Source: Aurelia coerulea (lineage: Eukaryota; Cnidaria; Scyphozoa; Semaeostomeae; Ulmaridae). From it: a stretch of DNA of 64,000 nt. The stretch is taken from the NCBI GenBank assembly GCA_039566865.1, contig CM076951.1, positions 17,679,484-17,743,483 of the forward strand, read 5' to 3'. A program made the position numbers and the translations under genes. Below, piece after piece: positions 12,101-22,600 of this stretch (the first letter of the stretch is position 1; the number at the start of each line of letters is the position of its first letter). The notes below the pieces were generated by a model. It made no database searches. It was not told the origin of the DNA and was given only the letters and a program-made list of their open reading frames with translations.

Positions 12101-15100
12101 GCTCAGCCTCAGCTCGCATATTTGTGTCTCATTTTCCAGCAGTTGCCTGTTTTGCGATGTTCATAACATTCTTATTGTTACAATTGCTTAAACTGTTCTT
12201 TCCTTTGACCATTTCTTCATAATGATATGACACTTGTTTGAATTATGTTCCCCTGAAACCATACCAGATTTGAAAAAATAAGAATACTTTAAGAATATGT
12301 GAAGGCTAAAAACGAAAAATTACTTAAGAATATTGAGGCTGGAAAAAATTTATAGTATTCTTATAAAAAAAAGAGTGTAGACCACATTTTCTAAAATCCT
12401 TTTATGCATTTTTGTTAACAACATTTGGGTCTTGTTTAACATACCAAAGGTCGTGGCCTTCCAGCCCATTTTCAGTCCTACTTAATTCACATTAGCTCAT
12501 GATCTTTTCAGTATGTATACTACGACGCCAGGGAGAAGCTGGGAAGGCTAAAGAAGGACATTGCAAAGGTCTATCACATAAGAGAGGACCAGCAATTTTG
12601 CTTCGCAAATTACAAGGGGGAGAGATTGACGAAAATCAGGTAGGTACTCTCAGCTACGAACTTAGATTATAAATTTGTAATACTGTAAATCAAATTGAAA
12701 TCATGGGCGTAGGGGGAGATAAAATGTGGGGGTTGGCCAATAAAAAGCACCCACGATTTTCGTATTCAGTTGAAATAGGACCCTTTTTCGAAAAAAATTC
12801 CACTGATAACTCCCCTCACCTCCAGTTTATTTTGTATCAAGCACAAATGAGAATCTGAGAGTATGAAATGAAAATTGAGGGACTTGTTTATTGGCACAGC
12901 ATTACATGCTAATCCTGAATCCTGCTTTTGTGAAGGTTATTCAGTTTAGCATTATGTTTAATTTTTGTGAGGGGACCCTGAACAAATGTTAACAGTGTTG
13001 TTTTCCCTTCAAACAGACATGGCATGACATTGCACATTCTTCTGTCTGGTGAAGAGAGGAGCGGGGAAAGGTACAATGAGAGGCAGCAGAACAACAGAGG
13101 AAGACAGCAGGAGGACAAAAACAGGAAAAGGGAGCGCAAGGGGAGCAGTGGGGAACAAGAGTGTAAAAGAGCAAAAGGAAACTGTTGATATAAAGAAGGG
13201 TAGCACAATTAATATAACCATGAACATTGGTTCTTAAACAAAAATGCTCATGACACAAAAATTTACAACGTTACTATTGCAATTATTTCAAAATGTGTAA
13301 GGTTTTGTCATTATTGTTTATGAACCAATGTTTTATCTTTTTACGGGGGGGGGGGGGGGGAGGATTCTTCAATATTCAAGGTACCTGGGGATGTACCGCG
13401 AGCAAGGATACACTCATTTTTCTTAAAAGAAACTAAGGTCTAGGGCTGGTAAGCAGTTTCTTGAATTGTTGGGTCATTTTGCTACGAAAAATTTCTTATA
13501 TGCTTCTTAGATCTTTAATGCTGGAAGTGTAGAGTTAATTTTGTTTTGTCTAAAGGGTTTCCAAATTACTTAGTAAGATTAAGATCGGTTTCTTATAAAA
13601 AAAATGAGCGTGTATTGGTCTTGGGAACGGTAAAAATCGATCTAGCTTAGGGTACTCTTTTCGTACAATTAGTCTACCCAACGGTATCATGAACGTGCTC
13701 GCGGCAGACCCATACCCAAAATTTAGAAAAGTACCCCCCCCCCCTCCGGTCCGTTCATCTTTTATCAAGTTGAACCCCTCAAGAAACTATTAAAGTTACT
13801 ACCATGCGTATTTTCTTATAAGAAATTAAAGTTTCTTACGAGTTTCTTAGAGGTTCAATAACAATCTTCATGTTCACTTCCTGTGTGCCCTGAGATCTGA
13901 CTTTCGTATGGGCAATTTAAAAAAAAAACGAGTACCCGGTATTTTGCTGCCCCATTTGCTGCCCATATCGTCGCCCCCTTTTAAGAAACATCTCCTTGTT
14001 CCGATTAATCTTCTGAGTGTTGTTCCATTTCGGTTCCTCCCTTTCGCTCATCCATGGTTTATCGTTCCCACTCTTCCATGCTGATTCCTCTCAACCACTA
14101 GCACAAAACTGCATACGCCTTTCGTTTATCTCCTCCTTCAAATTCACAAGCAAACTCATAAGTCAACTTTCCCAGCTTTTACTGTAGTGCAAGGCTCTCT
14201 TTTAATGTATCGTTATTGAATCTTATAATAATGCGTTCTTTTGACCCAACAAACAAAAATCAACGAAATTCGAAAATTTATGTTGGTCCAAAAGGACGTA
14301 TATCTTTTATAGTGCACCCGTTTTGCTGTGACCAGTGTCAACTGATTGAATTTAGCAATCGACTCTGTTAATACATGCAATTTCATATAAATGTGTTTGA
14401 TACATGTGATTCAAATGATTATTTATGAAAGTTTTCGTGATATTTCTGGAAAATTCGAATTTATGAAAATGATTAGATTGTAATAAGTTGAAATACAAAG
14501 TTGAAATAAATCAAGCAAACTCTGTATATTTTCTGAAAACAAAACTATTATGTGAAACAAAATCTTATCTTTCTGAATACAAGACTTTTATACTCATTTT
14601 TTTGTAAGAAACTAAGGTCGGTGGCTGGTAGGCAGTTTCTTAAATTCTGAAAACTCAAACAGACCCAAGAAACCGAAATGAATTTCAGGTCGATCTGATT
14701 GAGTTTCAAACCGATTTAAACTCGGACCGGTTTGAGTTTGCTCATGTGAGGGTAGTCTATGACTATTCATACTGTGTGCTGTGCAATGTGAACCATGACT
14801 TTTTTGAAAAATGATATTATATATTATATTACATTATATAAATATATAATAGTATTTTAAATGTTATTTTGCAGATATTCTTTTCCAACACCGCCTGCGC
14901 CATGGTCGACACGCGCGGAATCAAGAATGAGGAAGCCAACACAGCGTCATTGCGTGACCTGGAAAGCTAACACTCATTTTTTTATAAGAATTTTTTTATA
15001 AGACAATATTTTGTTTCTCAATATTTTTTTATAAGAAACTCAGGTCCGGTGCTGGTAGGCAGTTTCTTAAATTTTTTGGCTTTTTTGCTACCAAAAGTTT

Positions 15101-16034
15101 TTTACGTGTTTGTTACATTTTTGATGTCAGAAGTGTAGAGTTAATCTTGTTTGTCTAAAGGGTTCCCAAATTACTTAGTAAGGTCTCAAAACAAGTCAAT
15201 AACATAATTTGCACTCAAGATAATGTCCAAACAGTTGCTATAACTGTATAGTGGCAAAACATTTTTGACTGCGACAGGAAAAATTATAACTGTGCCTAAA
15301 ATTACAAAAGTTTCCTAGCTTTTTAAATCCAGGTAGGGTTGTTTCTCAACTTTCGAAAGATTTGAGCCTACCGTTTCTTTTAAGCGGTTAAAAAATTAGT
15401 GACACGTCCTTAGGAGAAACTTTGTTCTGGTGTTGATAGGGAGTTTATAGTGAAACCATTTCTGTCTCCAATCAGTCAAAAAATGCAAGAATTTTCTTCC
15501 AAGATTCTGCAATTTTAACACTGATTGGTAATTTGCAGCTGTGATTTTCCCACGCCACTCAAAAATATGTTTACATTGTTCTGAGCGTGAAAAAATGATT
15601 GTATTTATAAACATTTGCCAGTACTGCAGTTTTTGCGTGACAGGAAAACTCGAGGGGCATTTCACTCCCAAAAAATCTCGTACACCTTTGGTCAAAATCC
15701 TTTTGTTGTCAAGAAAATCGATCAAAAATCCGTAAAAATCATTTTGTTTTGAAAAATCTCGTACGCTTTTTCGAATGAGTGAAATGCCCCTCGGGAAAAC
15801 TAATGCTTCACATAACGTCATTAATCAACATTGTAATCCAATTTGTAATCCTTTGCAAAGGTAAGTTTCAAGAATATTACTACCTTCAACTTGGTCTAGG
15901 CATGTGAGATATTCATTGTTTCTCTCGTAAACACCGTAAGCCCTGCAATGAAACTTAACCGTTCTGTTCGTCAGAAAATTCTCTCCCTTGCAATGACTGC
16001 ATTCGCACATCATGTATTTGTCCAAATTTTCCAT
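6188..16034 (-). CDS. Gene B: 5' part of a Tnp2/CACTA-like transposon protein
   Basis: Exon 1 is 16034-15884 (ATG at 16034, phase 1 end). It encodes MENLDKYMMCECSHCKG..., a CxCxxC motif with a downstream H-R-x-Y-G, typical of the N-terminus of Tnp2/CACTA-like proteins in cnidarians (family memory). It is followed by six short exons, each with a TTTCAG acceptor and a GTAAGAAG donor, all phase 1-1: 9889-9818, 9484-9413, 7720-7649, 7037-6960, 6528-6457 and 6259-6188. They encode acidic peptides such as GPDTLNDEYAEESYCNLN. The transposase core expected downstream is not seen before the satellite, so the gene is truncated or continues beyond the window. The third-to-fifth bases of every donor and the 72- or 78-nt exon lengths keep the frame, except that the copy at 9413-9484 has an in-frame TAG. 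Gene C at the right of the window shows the same architecture. Whether it is expressed is unknown. Confidence 0.62.
6594..6771. mobile_element. TTAA-flanked MITE, about 175 bp
   Basis: Inverted ends AGGGAATAGACATAG on the left and the complement of CTATGTCGATTCCCT on the right, flanked by TTAA on both sides. It sits between two copies of the duplicated exon in gene B. TTAA targets are typical of piggyBac and Kolobok derivatives; there is no coding capacity. Confidence 0.75.
7221..7597. mobile_element. TA-flanked MITE, mariner-type
   Basis: Terminal inverted repeats of about 24 bp (GCTGGTGAGCCAGAAAAA... and its near-complement ending CTCACCCGG) with TA on both sides. It is 377 bp and non-coding, and lies in an intron of gene B. 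Confidence 0.8.
7808..8579 (-). mobile_element. 5'-truncated non-LTR retrotransposon (LINE) 3' end
   Basis: Minus-strand insertion of about 770 bp with a T run at 7808-7819 (the poly(A) tail of the minus strand). The open frame (about 8579 down to 8094) reads WNLLDEDTRNS... FKRKLLAQIRP... then PLNEHRFRHNF...LCICG...NEHYLLHCP. The CxC...H...C pattern is typical of the C-terminal zinc-binding end of LINE reverse transcriptases; no reverse transcriptase domain remains. An 11-bp target duplication AAGTTAAATTC is present at 7797-7807 and 8580-8590, fixing both borders. It inserted into a gene B intron. Confidence 0.85.
8604..9296. mobile_element. MITE with mariner-like ends
   Basis: Ends CAGGGTGTCCCAGAAAAATTG (left) and the complement CAGGGTGTCTCAAAAGGTTG (right), about 35 bp of inverted repeat including GTTCGAC. 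A TA precedes the left end; the right flank is not a clean TA. The interior has only short frames, so it is non-autonomous. Confidence 0.72.
9413..9484 (-). pseudogene. Duplicated exon copy with in-frame stop
   Basis: Near-identical to the exon at 6457-6528, but the codon after Asp-Glu is TAG instead of TAC (on the plus strand CTTCCTATTC against CTTCGTATTC). Splice sites are intact. Including this exon would end translation; skipping it would not change the frame. Confidence 0.85.
10388..10601. repeat. Imperfect inverted repeat with MITE fragment upstream
   Basis: Arms at about 10388-10483 and 10512-10601 are near-complements (CAATCACTG...GACCAATCAAATGCAACAG against CTGTTGCACTTGATTGGTCAATCC...CAGTGATTGG). 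Just upstream (10307-10350) is a fragment matching one end of the TTA-flanked MITE at 48505-48665. This is a foldback element or nested MITE debris. No gene is seen in 9890-11312. Confidence 0.7.
10846..11230. mobile_element. MITE family 1 (CACTCATTTTTTT...), full copy
   Basis: Ends CACTCATTTTTTTTATAAG-like and complement TTATAAAAAAATGAGTG, flanked by TA at 10844-10845 and 11231-11232. It is 385 bp and non-coding. The same element recurs at 13411-13612 (internally deleted), 14971-15395, 61295-61685 and, in part, at 14590-14647, 28655-28960, 32985-33225 and 41640-42075, so it is one of the commonest repeats here. Confidence 0.85.
11313..11766. repeat. 23-bp minisatellite, about 20 copies
   Basis: Tandem unit AACTTGCTACTTTTTATCAACAT/C repeated about 20 times with few substitutions. 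It ends 60 bp upstream of the ubiquitin-like gene start, so it lies in that gene's probable promoter. Confidence 0.95.
11827..13188 (+). CDS. Small ubiquitin-like domain protein, 3 exons
   Basis: Exons 11827-11865 (ATG, phase 0 end, GTAAGT donor), 12512-12639 (phase 2 end, GTAGGT donor) and 13017-13188 (stop TGA) join into 112 aa with consistent phases. Residues 1-67 look like a beta-grasp ubiquitin-like domain: an N-terminal strand (IRVNFDGKIK), a helix (LGRLKKDIAKVYHI), then REDQQ, a YKGERL turn and a final strand MTLHILLSG, in the order seen in ubiquitin. There is no C-terminal Gly-Gly, so conjugation is unlikely; residues 68-112 are a highly charged tail rich in Arg, Glu, Gln and Lys. It lies antisense inside the first intron of gene B, downstream of the minisatellite. 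A MITE occupies intron 1. The fold call is from pattern reading; the specific family is not recognised. Confidence 0.7.
12019..12377. mobile_element. MITE family 3 (CACTCTTTTTTTATAAGAAT)
   Basis: Ends CACTCTTTTTTTATAAGAAT and complement ATTCTTATAAAAAAAAGAGTG, TA on both sides, 359 bp, non-coding. It lies in intron 1 of the ubiquitin-like gene. A diverged relative is at about 60787-61052. Confidence 0.83.
13343..13744. mobile_element. G/C-tract MITE with nested family 1 copy
   Basis: Begins with a run of about 17 G followed by AGG and ends GTACCCCCC...CCTCC. The inner parts GGTACCTGGGG and CAGACCCATACCC resemble the elements at 45339-45641 and 44512-44826. A deleted family 1 MITE (13411-13612) is nested inside. 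Non-coding. Confidence 0.6.
14876..14970 (+). other. Isolated exon-like segment, no gene assigned
   Basis: After a TTTTGCAG acceptor there is a short, notably GC-richer stretch reading IFFSNTACAMVDTRGIKNEE... and ending in TAA at 14968-14970. Its composition contrasts with the surroundings, so it may be an alternative last exon of the ubiquitin-like gene or a relic. No partner exon in frame was found. The stretch 13745-14875 holds no other recognisable feature apart from a family 1 fragment at 14590-14647. Confidence 0.3.
14971..15395. mobile_element. MITE family 1, second large copy
   Basis: Starts CACTCATTTTTTTATAAG and contains the diagnostic internal segments (AGGTCCGGTGCTGGTAGGCA, TGTCCAAACAGTTGCTATAA). 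The right end is degraded near 15390. Non-coding. Confidence 0.75.
15650..15794. mobile_element. Short hairpin MITE
   Basis: Arms TCGAGGGGCATTTCACTC and complement GAGTGAAATGCCCCTCGG, followed inward by AAAAATCTCGTAC on both arms. About 145 bp. A minus-strand open frame over it (15396-15821) is explained by the repeat and is not called as a gene. Confidence 0.72.
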
Positions 16035-16655
16035 CTTTGTTTTTCTCCTCAACCATTGAAAACTCACACAGCAGTTAAAAACAAGTTATCCGACAGCCAG
16101 ACAAATTTTTGAAGAGAACAACACACAAATAAATACTGAAATTTAAGTTGGGGAGTTACAAGTTTAATTGAAGAAACTAAACGATGTCTAATTATCTACT
16201 GTAGAACGAACATATTTCACCGAGGAAAAATCACTGAACATCTAGCTTCATAACTAACTAATATATTTAAAAACAAAACTCTTACCAAATACGATAAAAA
16301 CAACGATTTAAAAGATGTTCTTATTAAATAACTCCTACGATCATGCCCCCCGTCATATTGGTTTTGGAAAAGATATTTTGCTTTGGTAAGATTCGAACAC
16401 TGACGAATTCGTGCTTGGAAATTAGATCTTAAAAAGTCGTTTAAGGACGATTCAACCTCTGACGAATTCGTGCTCGGAAGCTCAAATCTTAAAAGGTAAT
16501 AAAATCTTTTTAAGGTTAATTGTTAATTGTCATGTGACTTTTCTTGACAGAAATTTTCGAATGAAAATGTAATCATGTGAATGAAATTCCGAATGTTGTG
16601 GAAACTGAGTTTGATCAAAATCCAACCGACAAAAAACTTTTCAACCGACACAACA
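16035..16655. promoter_or_regulatory. Divergent intergenic region between genes B and A
   Basis: A 621-bp spacer between the ATG of gene B (minus strand) and the ATG of gene A (plus strand), so both promoters must lie here or nearby. It contains a direct repeat of about 60 bp (16387-16440 and 16449-16500), each copy with CTGACGAATTCGTGCT, whose core CGAATTCG is a palindrome, followed by ATCTTAAAA. No TATA box is asserted. Divergent arrangement is common for the two genes of composite DNA transposons, but co-membership here is only a suggestion. Confidence 0.5.
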
Positions 16656-19600
16656 ATGGCCTCACGATCCTTTTCAACGTTGATAATGGATCCGGAAGAA
16701 AGAATGCGGGAATTGATGAAGGAGAATGTGCTGTTGAAGCAGCAGTTGTCCGCCAAGAACCAAGGGACATCGACAGCTGCAACATCAAAGATGAGGGGCG
16801 TCCCAACGGTAAGGAAATAAAATATTGGCAAAAGCTCAGAAAAGAAGCCAAAAACCCAAAAGTTAACTGAAAAATTTTACACCAAATTCTATTTTCCAAT
16901 TGTAATTCTTTTGCGTTTTCAGATTGTTTTACAAATTGCATTTCAAAGAAATCCTGAAATTGAAGAAAGAGTAGGAGAATGCAAATTTGATGACCTCGTA
17001 AATTCCGAGAAAAAAAGCCTGGAAGACTCCGTCATCGCTGAGATGGTGGCGAGTGGCATCCCTATGCTCAATCAAAAGAGCAGCATCTACCAAAGAATTC
17101 GGCAATTCTACAACAACAGAAGGACGGCCAAAAAAATTAAAAATGAAACGGATTTAAGGAGGATGTATAGAAAACGTAAGAAACTCCACAGTGAAAAGCA
17201 TGTAAGTATTCGCAAATTAAAAATTTGTGATAATTTTGCAAACAAGTCAGAGAAAATCATCAAATATTTCCCTCCAAAATTTAAACACAAATGAATTATC
17301 CACTCTAGCTTAAAAATAAGATCCTTTATTTACCAATTTTTGTTTGGAGTTGCAAAAGGAAAATGAATGCTGAAAATTTTCTCCCCAAAACCAATAAGAT
17401 GTTCACTTGACAAGACAAAATTGAAACTGTTGCAGAAAACACATCAGAGTTTATAAATCTCAAATTGGTCCTTTTTGTTTAACTTCAATACATACAGTCT
17501 CTTTTATATTCAACCTCCACCCTTCTCCTTTCATGACACATCTGCTTGCAAATTTGACTCAAATTTGTAGAAATTCTTTCAACTAAAAAGGAAAACAAAT
17601 TGAATAAATGAAATAATTGTTGACAAAAATGCTTTAAAATTCAATGTTAACTTTTGTTTACTATGCCCTGGCTACATCGCATCAGTAAATATCATAAAAT
17701 GTTTATGACTTATTCGAATTTGTCGACTGCAGAAGACATCACTCTATCTCGCAATTCGTCCATGCATTGATTTCATTCGGGGTATTTCAGATCTTTCTAC
17801 ATCTTTTAACAATCATATAGTCAAATACAATTCACGACTCATCAATGCATTCAATTACATTAAAAATGGTCTTGGCTGCTCACAAGTTAACGAAAGAGCT
17901 CGCACAACACATTTTAGGTCTCATGTTTCAAATGGGATTCAAATCTTCTAATTCGCAACCAAACTGCCAAACCGCCAAACTGCCAAACCGCCAAACCGCC
18001 AAAACAGTGTTTCATCATTTTGGAGTTTAATGAGGAAATGATCATACATGATTGCGACTGATAAGGTTGAAATAAATTGCTTACTAACCTGTTAGCGTTT
18101 CAAGATATTTTTTTGAATTGCGTCAAATTGTTTGTTTAAACGACAACGTATTCTTTTTGCCATTGATCAATTCCGACTTGCTCTTGTAGCTGCAATGATG
18201 AAAAGAACGAATGTGTAACATGACACATGATCTATGCGCGCTGAGTCCTGCGCAATGCACAACGACCGGAAACGGAAGTGAACGTTCTTTAGGAGGCATG
18301 GAAACATCGCGGAAATATTTCAAATATAATGATGTAAAATGTCCGATTTTGGAAATGCCCTTCTTTTTCTATGGCAAAGTACACATATTCTTTCATAAAC
18401 TTCATAAGAAACTGCCACAAAAATCAGAGGAGAATTTTTAATGTCCGGCGGGGTCGTTTCTGGGGGGGGGGGCTGGGGGCAGGGCCGTCGAGCCAGGTCG
18501 GGCCCTGGAGTGATTCATGGAATTGCGCCCTAGAAGAGGGGGGCACTCAGCAGGTGCACATACGGCGAGGTAAGTCTGATATTTTTTAGGTCAGAATACA
18601 CGTATTTCTTATAAGAAAGTAAGAATTTGGGCCAGTACTGAGAGTTTCTTAAGATTATTAGATTTTGAGTACTCAAATCAGAGTTTCTTACAAGTTCCTC
18701 ACAGAGGCTCCATAACAATCTTGATGTTGACGGCCTGTGCCCTCCAGAAAATTTTTTAAGTCTTCCAAAACAAGGTTTTTTAAGCCTTTCCAATGTTTAG
18801 ACTTATAAGAAACCTTCAGCACTAGCTTCAGTTCTTAGTTTCTCATAAAAAATATGTGTAACCCCTTAACCCCTCCCCCTCTTTCGACGATCCTGCTGAG
18901 GGGTTTTTCTGCTTTTTCATGTTATTTCATTTTAGTTTTATATTATGGCAATAACCAAAAAATTAACAATCGTTTTCTATTGCAGAGAATTAGAAACAGC
19001 ATGCTTCAAGAACGCCGAAAGGAAGGGAAAATAAACGCAGAAAATAGAGAAGAAGTAGAGAGATTCCGGAAGGCAGTAAAATGTAAAAACATAATGACTT
19101 TCTTGATCCATAATTCAGTAGCCTGTGTTCCAGACCATTACGAAAAAGTAAGTGGTCTGTGCAACGGAGCAGACTCTCGTGTACGTGCATTGAAGTGAAT
19201 TGTTTGCATAATTATGGCTTTTTCATTATATATTACGTTCGGTAAAAACAAGATGGCGACGAAGAAGTGGAATGTCTCTGGCAACATCGATGTTCATTTT
19301 CCTTTGCTTGCTCAATTTATGAATGTGAAGGAACTTTATCCAGAGCAAAAAGCTGCTTTAAAGGAATTTTTCTCTGGCAAGAATTTGTATCTTAGTGCCG
19401 CCACTGGATCAGGGAAATCATTGATTTTTCAATGTATTTCAATATTAATTGATTTGATCAAAGACCAAGCAATTGGGACAAGTACCGCCCTAGTTATATC
19501 GCCATTGAATGCTCTTATGCTGGATCAAATTGAAAAACTGAAGAATACCGCAATTTCTGGTGCAGCTATCTATGCCGGTCAATCAAAAGATGTCTTGACT

Positions 19601-22600
19601 GATATAGAACGTGGGGAATACTCGTTGGTTTACACCTCGCCAGAATCTATGCTTGCTTCCGACCATTGGCGAACGATACTCTGTTCAGAACATTACCGGG
19701 AAAACTGTGAAGTTGTGATTGTTGATGAAGCCCATTGCATTGTTCACTGGTAAGTATCTAACATTGTATGTATGTATGTTTAATGAATGCACAGAGTAGC
19801 CTACCTTCTATAACAACATGCCTGGCAATAATAAGCCATAAGATGATTATCAGAGCTGTTTCTAAATCAACAAACAGAAAAAAGTATAACATTTAAAGGA
19901 GAGCAGTCTAACATTCTGAAAATCTCAGGAAATCAGGCAACAACTTCCCTGTTTTAGCAACATTTGAGAGGAGCCTGATTAAAAATTTAGGCCATGACTG
20001 AAGTGAAAGTTTCTTACAATTATCAGATTTGAGCACTTGAGTTTCATGCAGTATAAGTTTCTTTAAAGGTTTCATAACAAGCATGCATCAATGCTTACCT
20101 CCTGTGTCAAATTCAAAATAGAGTTTTTGAAGCCTTTCCAATGTCTAGACATAGTCAAGTGACTTCTTCTGAGTAATGTGATGCAACAAACACATTAGAT
20201 AAAGCAAACACATGGTATTAGGCTTTCAGTTATCAAAATGAATTAGTTTCTATAGTTATATTTTCCTAATACTGGAGTTTCTTAATTTTTGGTGATATGT
20301 GAATTGAGTTTATTATGAGCAGTTTCTTTTGGAAAAAATGTGTGTTGGCTCTCCCCAAATGGCCAGGCTCGCCTTTTAATCAGACCCATAATTTCTACAA
20401 AAGTACTTGTTATATCTTTGGTTTGGACAGTTATATGGACAGACATACTGTACCCCTAAACTTCTTCTAAAATAACTGCTCTTTTTGGTTATTTGGAGTA
20501 GCAGGCTTTATACTTTATAGAGTCTAACTGTGCACAGCAGTTGGTAAAAGGAAAATCAATTTTAATAATTCATTATTGGTTTTTAGAGAAAGGTGTTTAT
20601 CTATTTTTGAATTGATACTTATTGAAATCATTGTACTGTATGTTGTCTCATTTCAGGGGTATGTCAAATGGCTCATCCAATGATGTTCCTTTCAGAGCCT
20701 GGTACAGTAAAATTCCAGAGTTAAAAGCACTTCTGCGAAATCCTTGCCTTGCAATCTTCACTGCAACTGCATCAAAATCAACAAAAAGAAGAATATTTGA
20801 GATTTTAGGTGTCAGTCTGCTGAACACACATGTAATTCAGCATGAGCCCATCAAGAATAATTTGAGGTTTGCAGTACAGTATGTTGAGCGGGATCAAAGT
20901 CTTGATAAGATTCTTGCTTTCCTTGTTTCTGAGCTTAAATCTAAGGGTATTAAAACTTGTGGATCATTGATTTTCTGTAGAACCAGGAAACAGTGTGCTG
21001 CAATCTACAAAATGCTACAAATAGACCTTGGCAATAAGATTTACAGAGGTCAAAGTGATTCGCCTATGGAAAGAATCATAGAAATGTACCATGCAGGAAC
21101 CCCTGCAACAGTGCAGCATCACATTCTTTCTACTCTTACCAAGGAAAATGGCCACATAAGAGTTTTAGTGTGTACTGTGGCCTTTGGTATGGGCATTGAC
21201 TGCCAGTACATAACAAGGGTGGTTCACTTTGGTGGATCAAAAAACATTGAAAGCTACATACAAGAGTGTGGTAGAGCAGGACGGAAAGGGCAAATTAGCA
21301 TGTGCATTTTATTGTACAATGGAATTCTCCTTCAACACTCAGATGATGACATAAAAAATTATGCAGCAAGCAAAACTTGCAGAAGGGTGGAAATGAGGCA
21401 TTCTTTTCCTGAATCAAAAACAAGTGACAAGGTACTTGGGTGCAATTGTTGTGACAAGTGTGCAACTGACTGCAATTTGCCCCATGACGATTGCTGCAAA
21501 GGCATACTTCGTCAAATTCAAGTGAACACTGATGTTTTAGAGCAACCAACTAAGATTCGCCCAGTATCACTACAGTCTAAAATCGAGTTAAGGGAAATGC
21601 TGGAGTCATACAGAGTCTCATTACTGCCAGAGCCACAGAGTGCACAATTTGTGTCATATGCGAATATGCTTTTTGAATTTGATAGTCTCCAGATCTCCCA
21701 AGCAGTCAATTCATGCTACAAGATATTTTCAATTGAGGATGTAAAGAAATTTGTGGAGATTTGGCGCAACAGATATGCAGTCAACATATTGGCTGCTATC
21801 CACCAAATTTTCAATGACTTTCTGCTGGATATTGAAGTTGAGGATTTAGCAGAAGATGACCAGTCTACTTTGGAGGACTCTTTGCACTGGGATGAGTCAG
21901 TGCTTTCCTCTATCAACACCACACATCTTGAGAACTTAGAGTGCACCGAACAAGACATTGAAATGTCTTCTGACAATGAATTTCAAGATGAAATTGAACT
22001 GATTGCAGATGAAGCAAGCAAAAAATTCATATATAATGATGAATAAGTGTACGTTTAAAAGAATATGGTATTACGTATTACAGAATGTACTTTCTCAAAA
22101 ATGGTAGGTTGTCCCCAAAAATGTTTGACGTTTCTTGAATATTATTAGTTTTAATATCTACTTACAGTAAAAGCATACCGGGTGTCTCAGAAAAAAGTAC
22201 CCCCGTTTGACTGGAAATAGGAACCAAGCCATAAGATATCATTACTTCCCGACTTCAGAGCTAAATTTATCAATGTTCAACTTAGATGCACATACCTTGC
22301 ATTTAAAAATCGTACACCAAACACCGGAGATACAGGTTCGCAAAGTCAAAATTTACAGTGCACCCAAAACCAGAGGTTTTGAAAAAGGGCCTAGTCATGA
22401 TTTGTATCGTGGACATTTTCCAAAGTACCTGTAGACTTTAAGTTTCCTTGTTTTGTTTTTGAAAAGAATAAAAGATGCATGGACATGGCGCTCTGATCAA
22501 ACAAATATAGTAAAAATGTTGTAAGAGTGATAAAGTCGTGCCACATCTCCAAAATAAGCGTGCATGTGCTCCTTTTCCTCTTCTTTAATACAAAACACTT

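Noticed and set aside
12909..13258. Three minus-strand hydrophobic frames
   Set aside because: Antisense of the charged tail exon of the ubiquitin-like gene; the plus-strand model explains the region.
15396..15821. Minus-strand 141-codon frame
   Set aside because: Runs through a family 1 MITE end and a hairpin MITE, with no recognisable domain; adjacent to but not in phase with gene B exon 1.
19119..19198. Extension of gene A exon 3 frame to 19198 as coding
   Set aside because: The frame after 19119 lies inside the transposon, and the GTAAAAAC donor at 19083 gives the right phase for exon 4.
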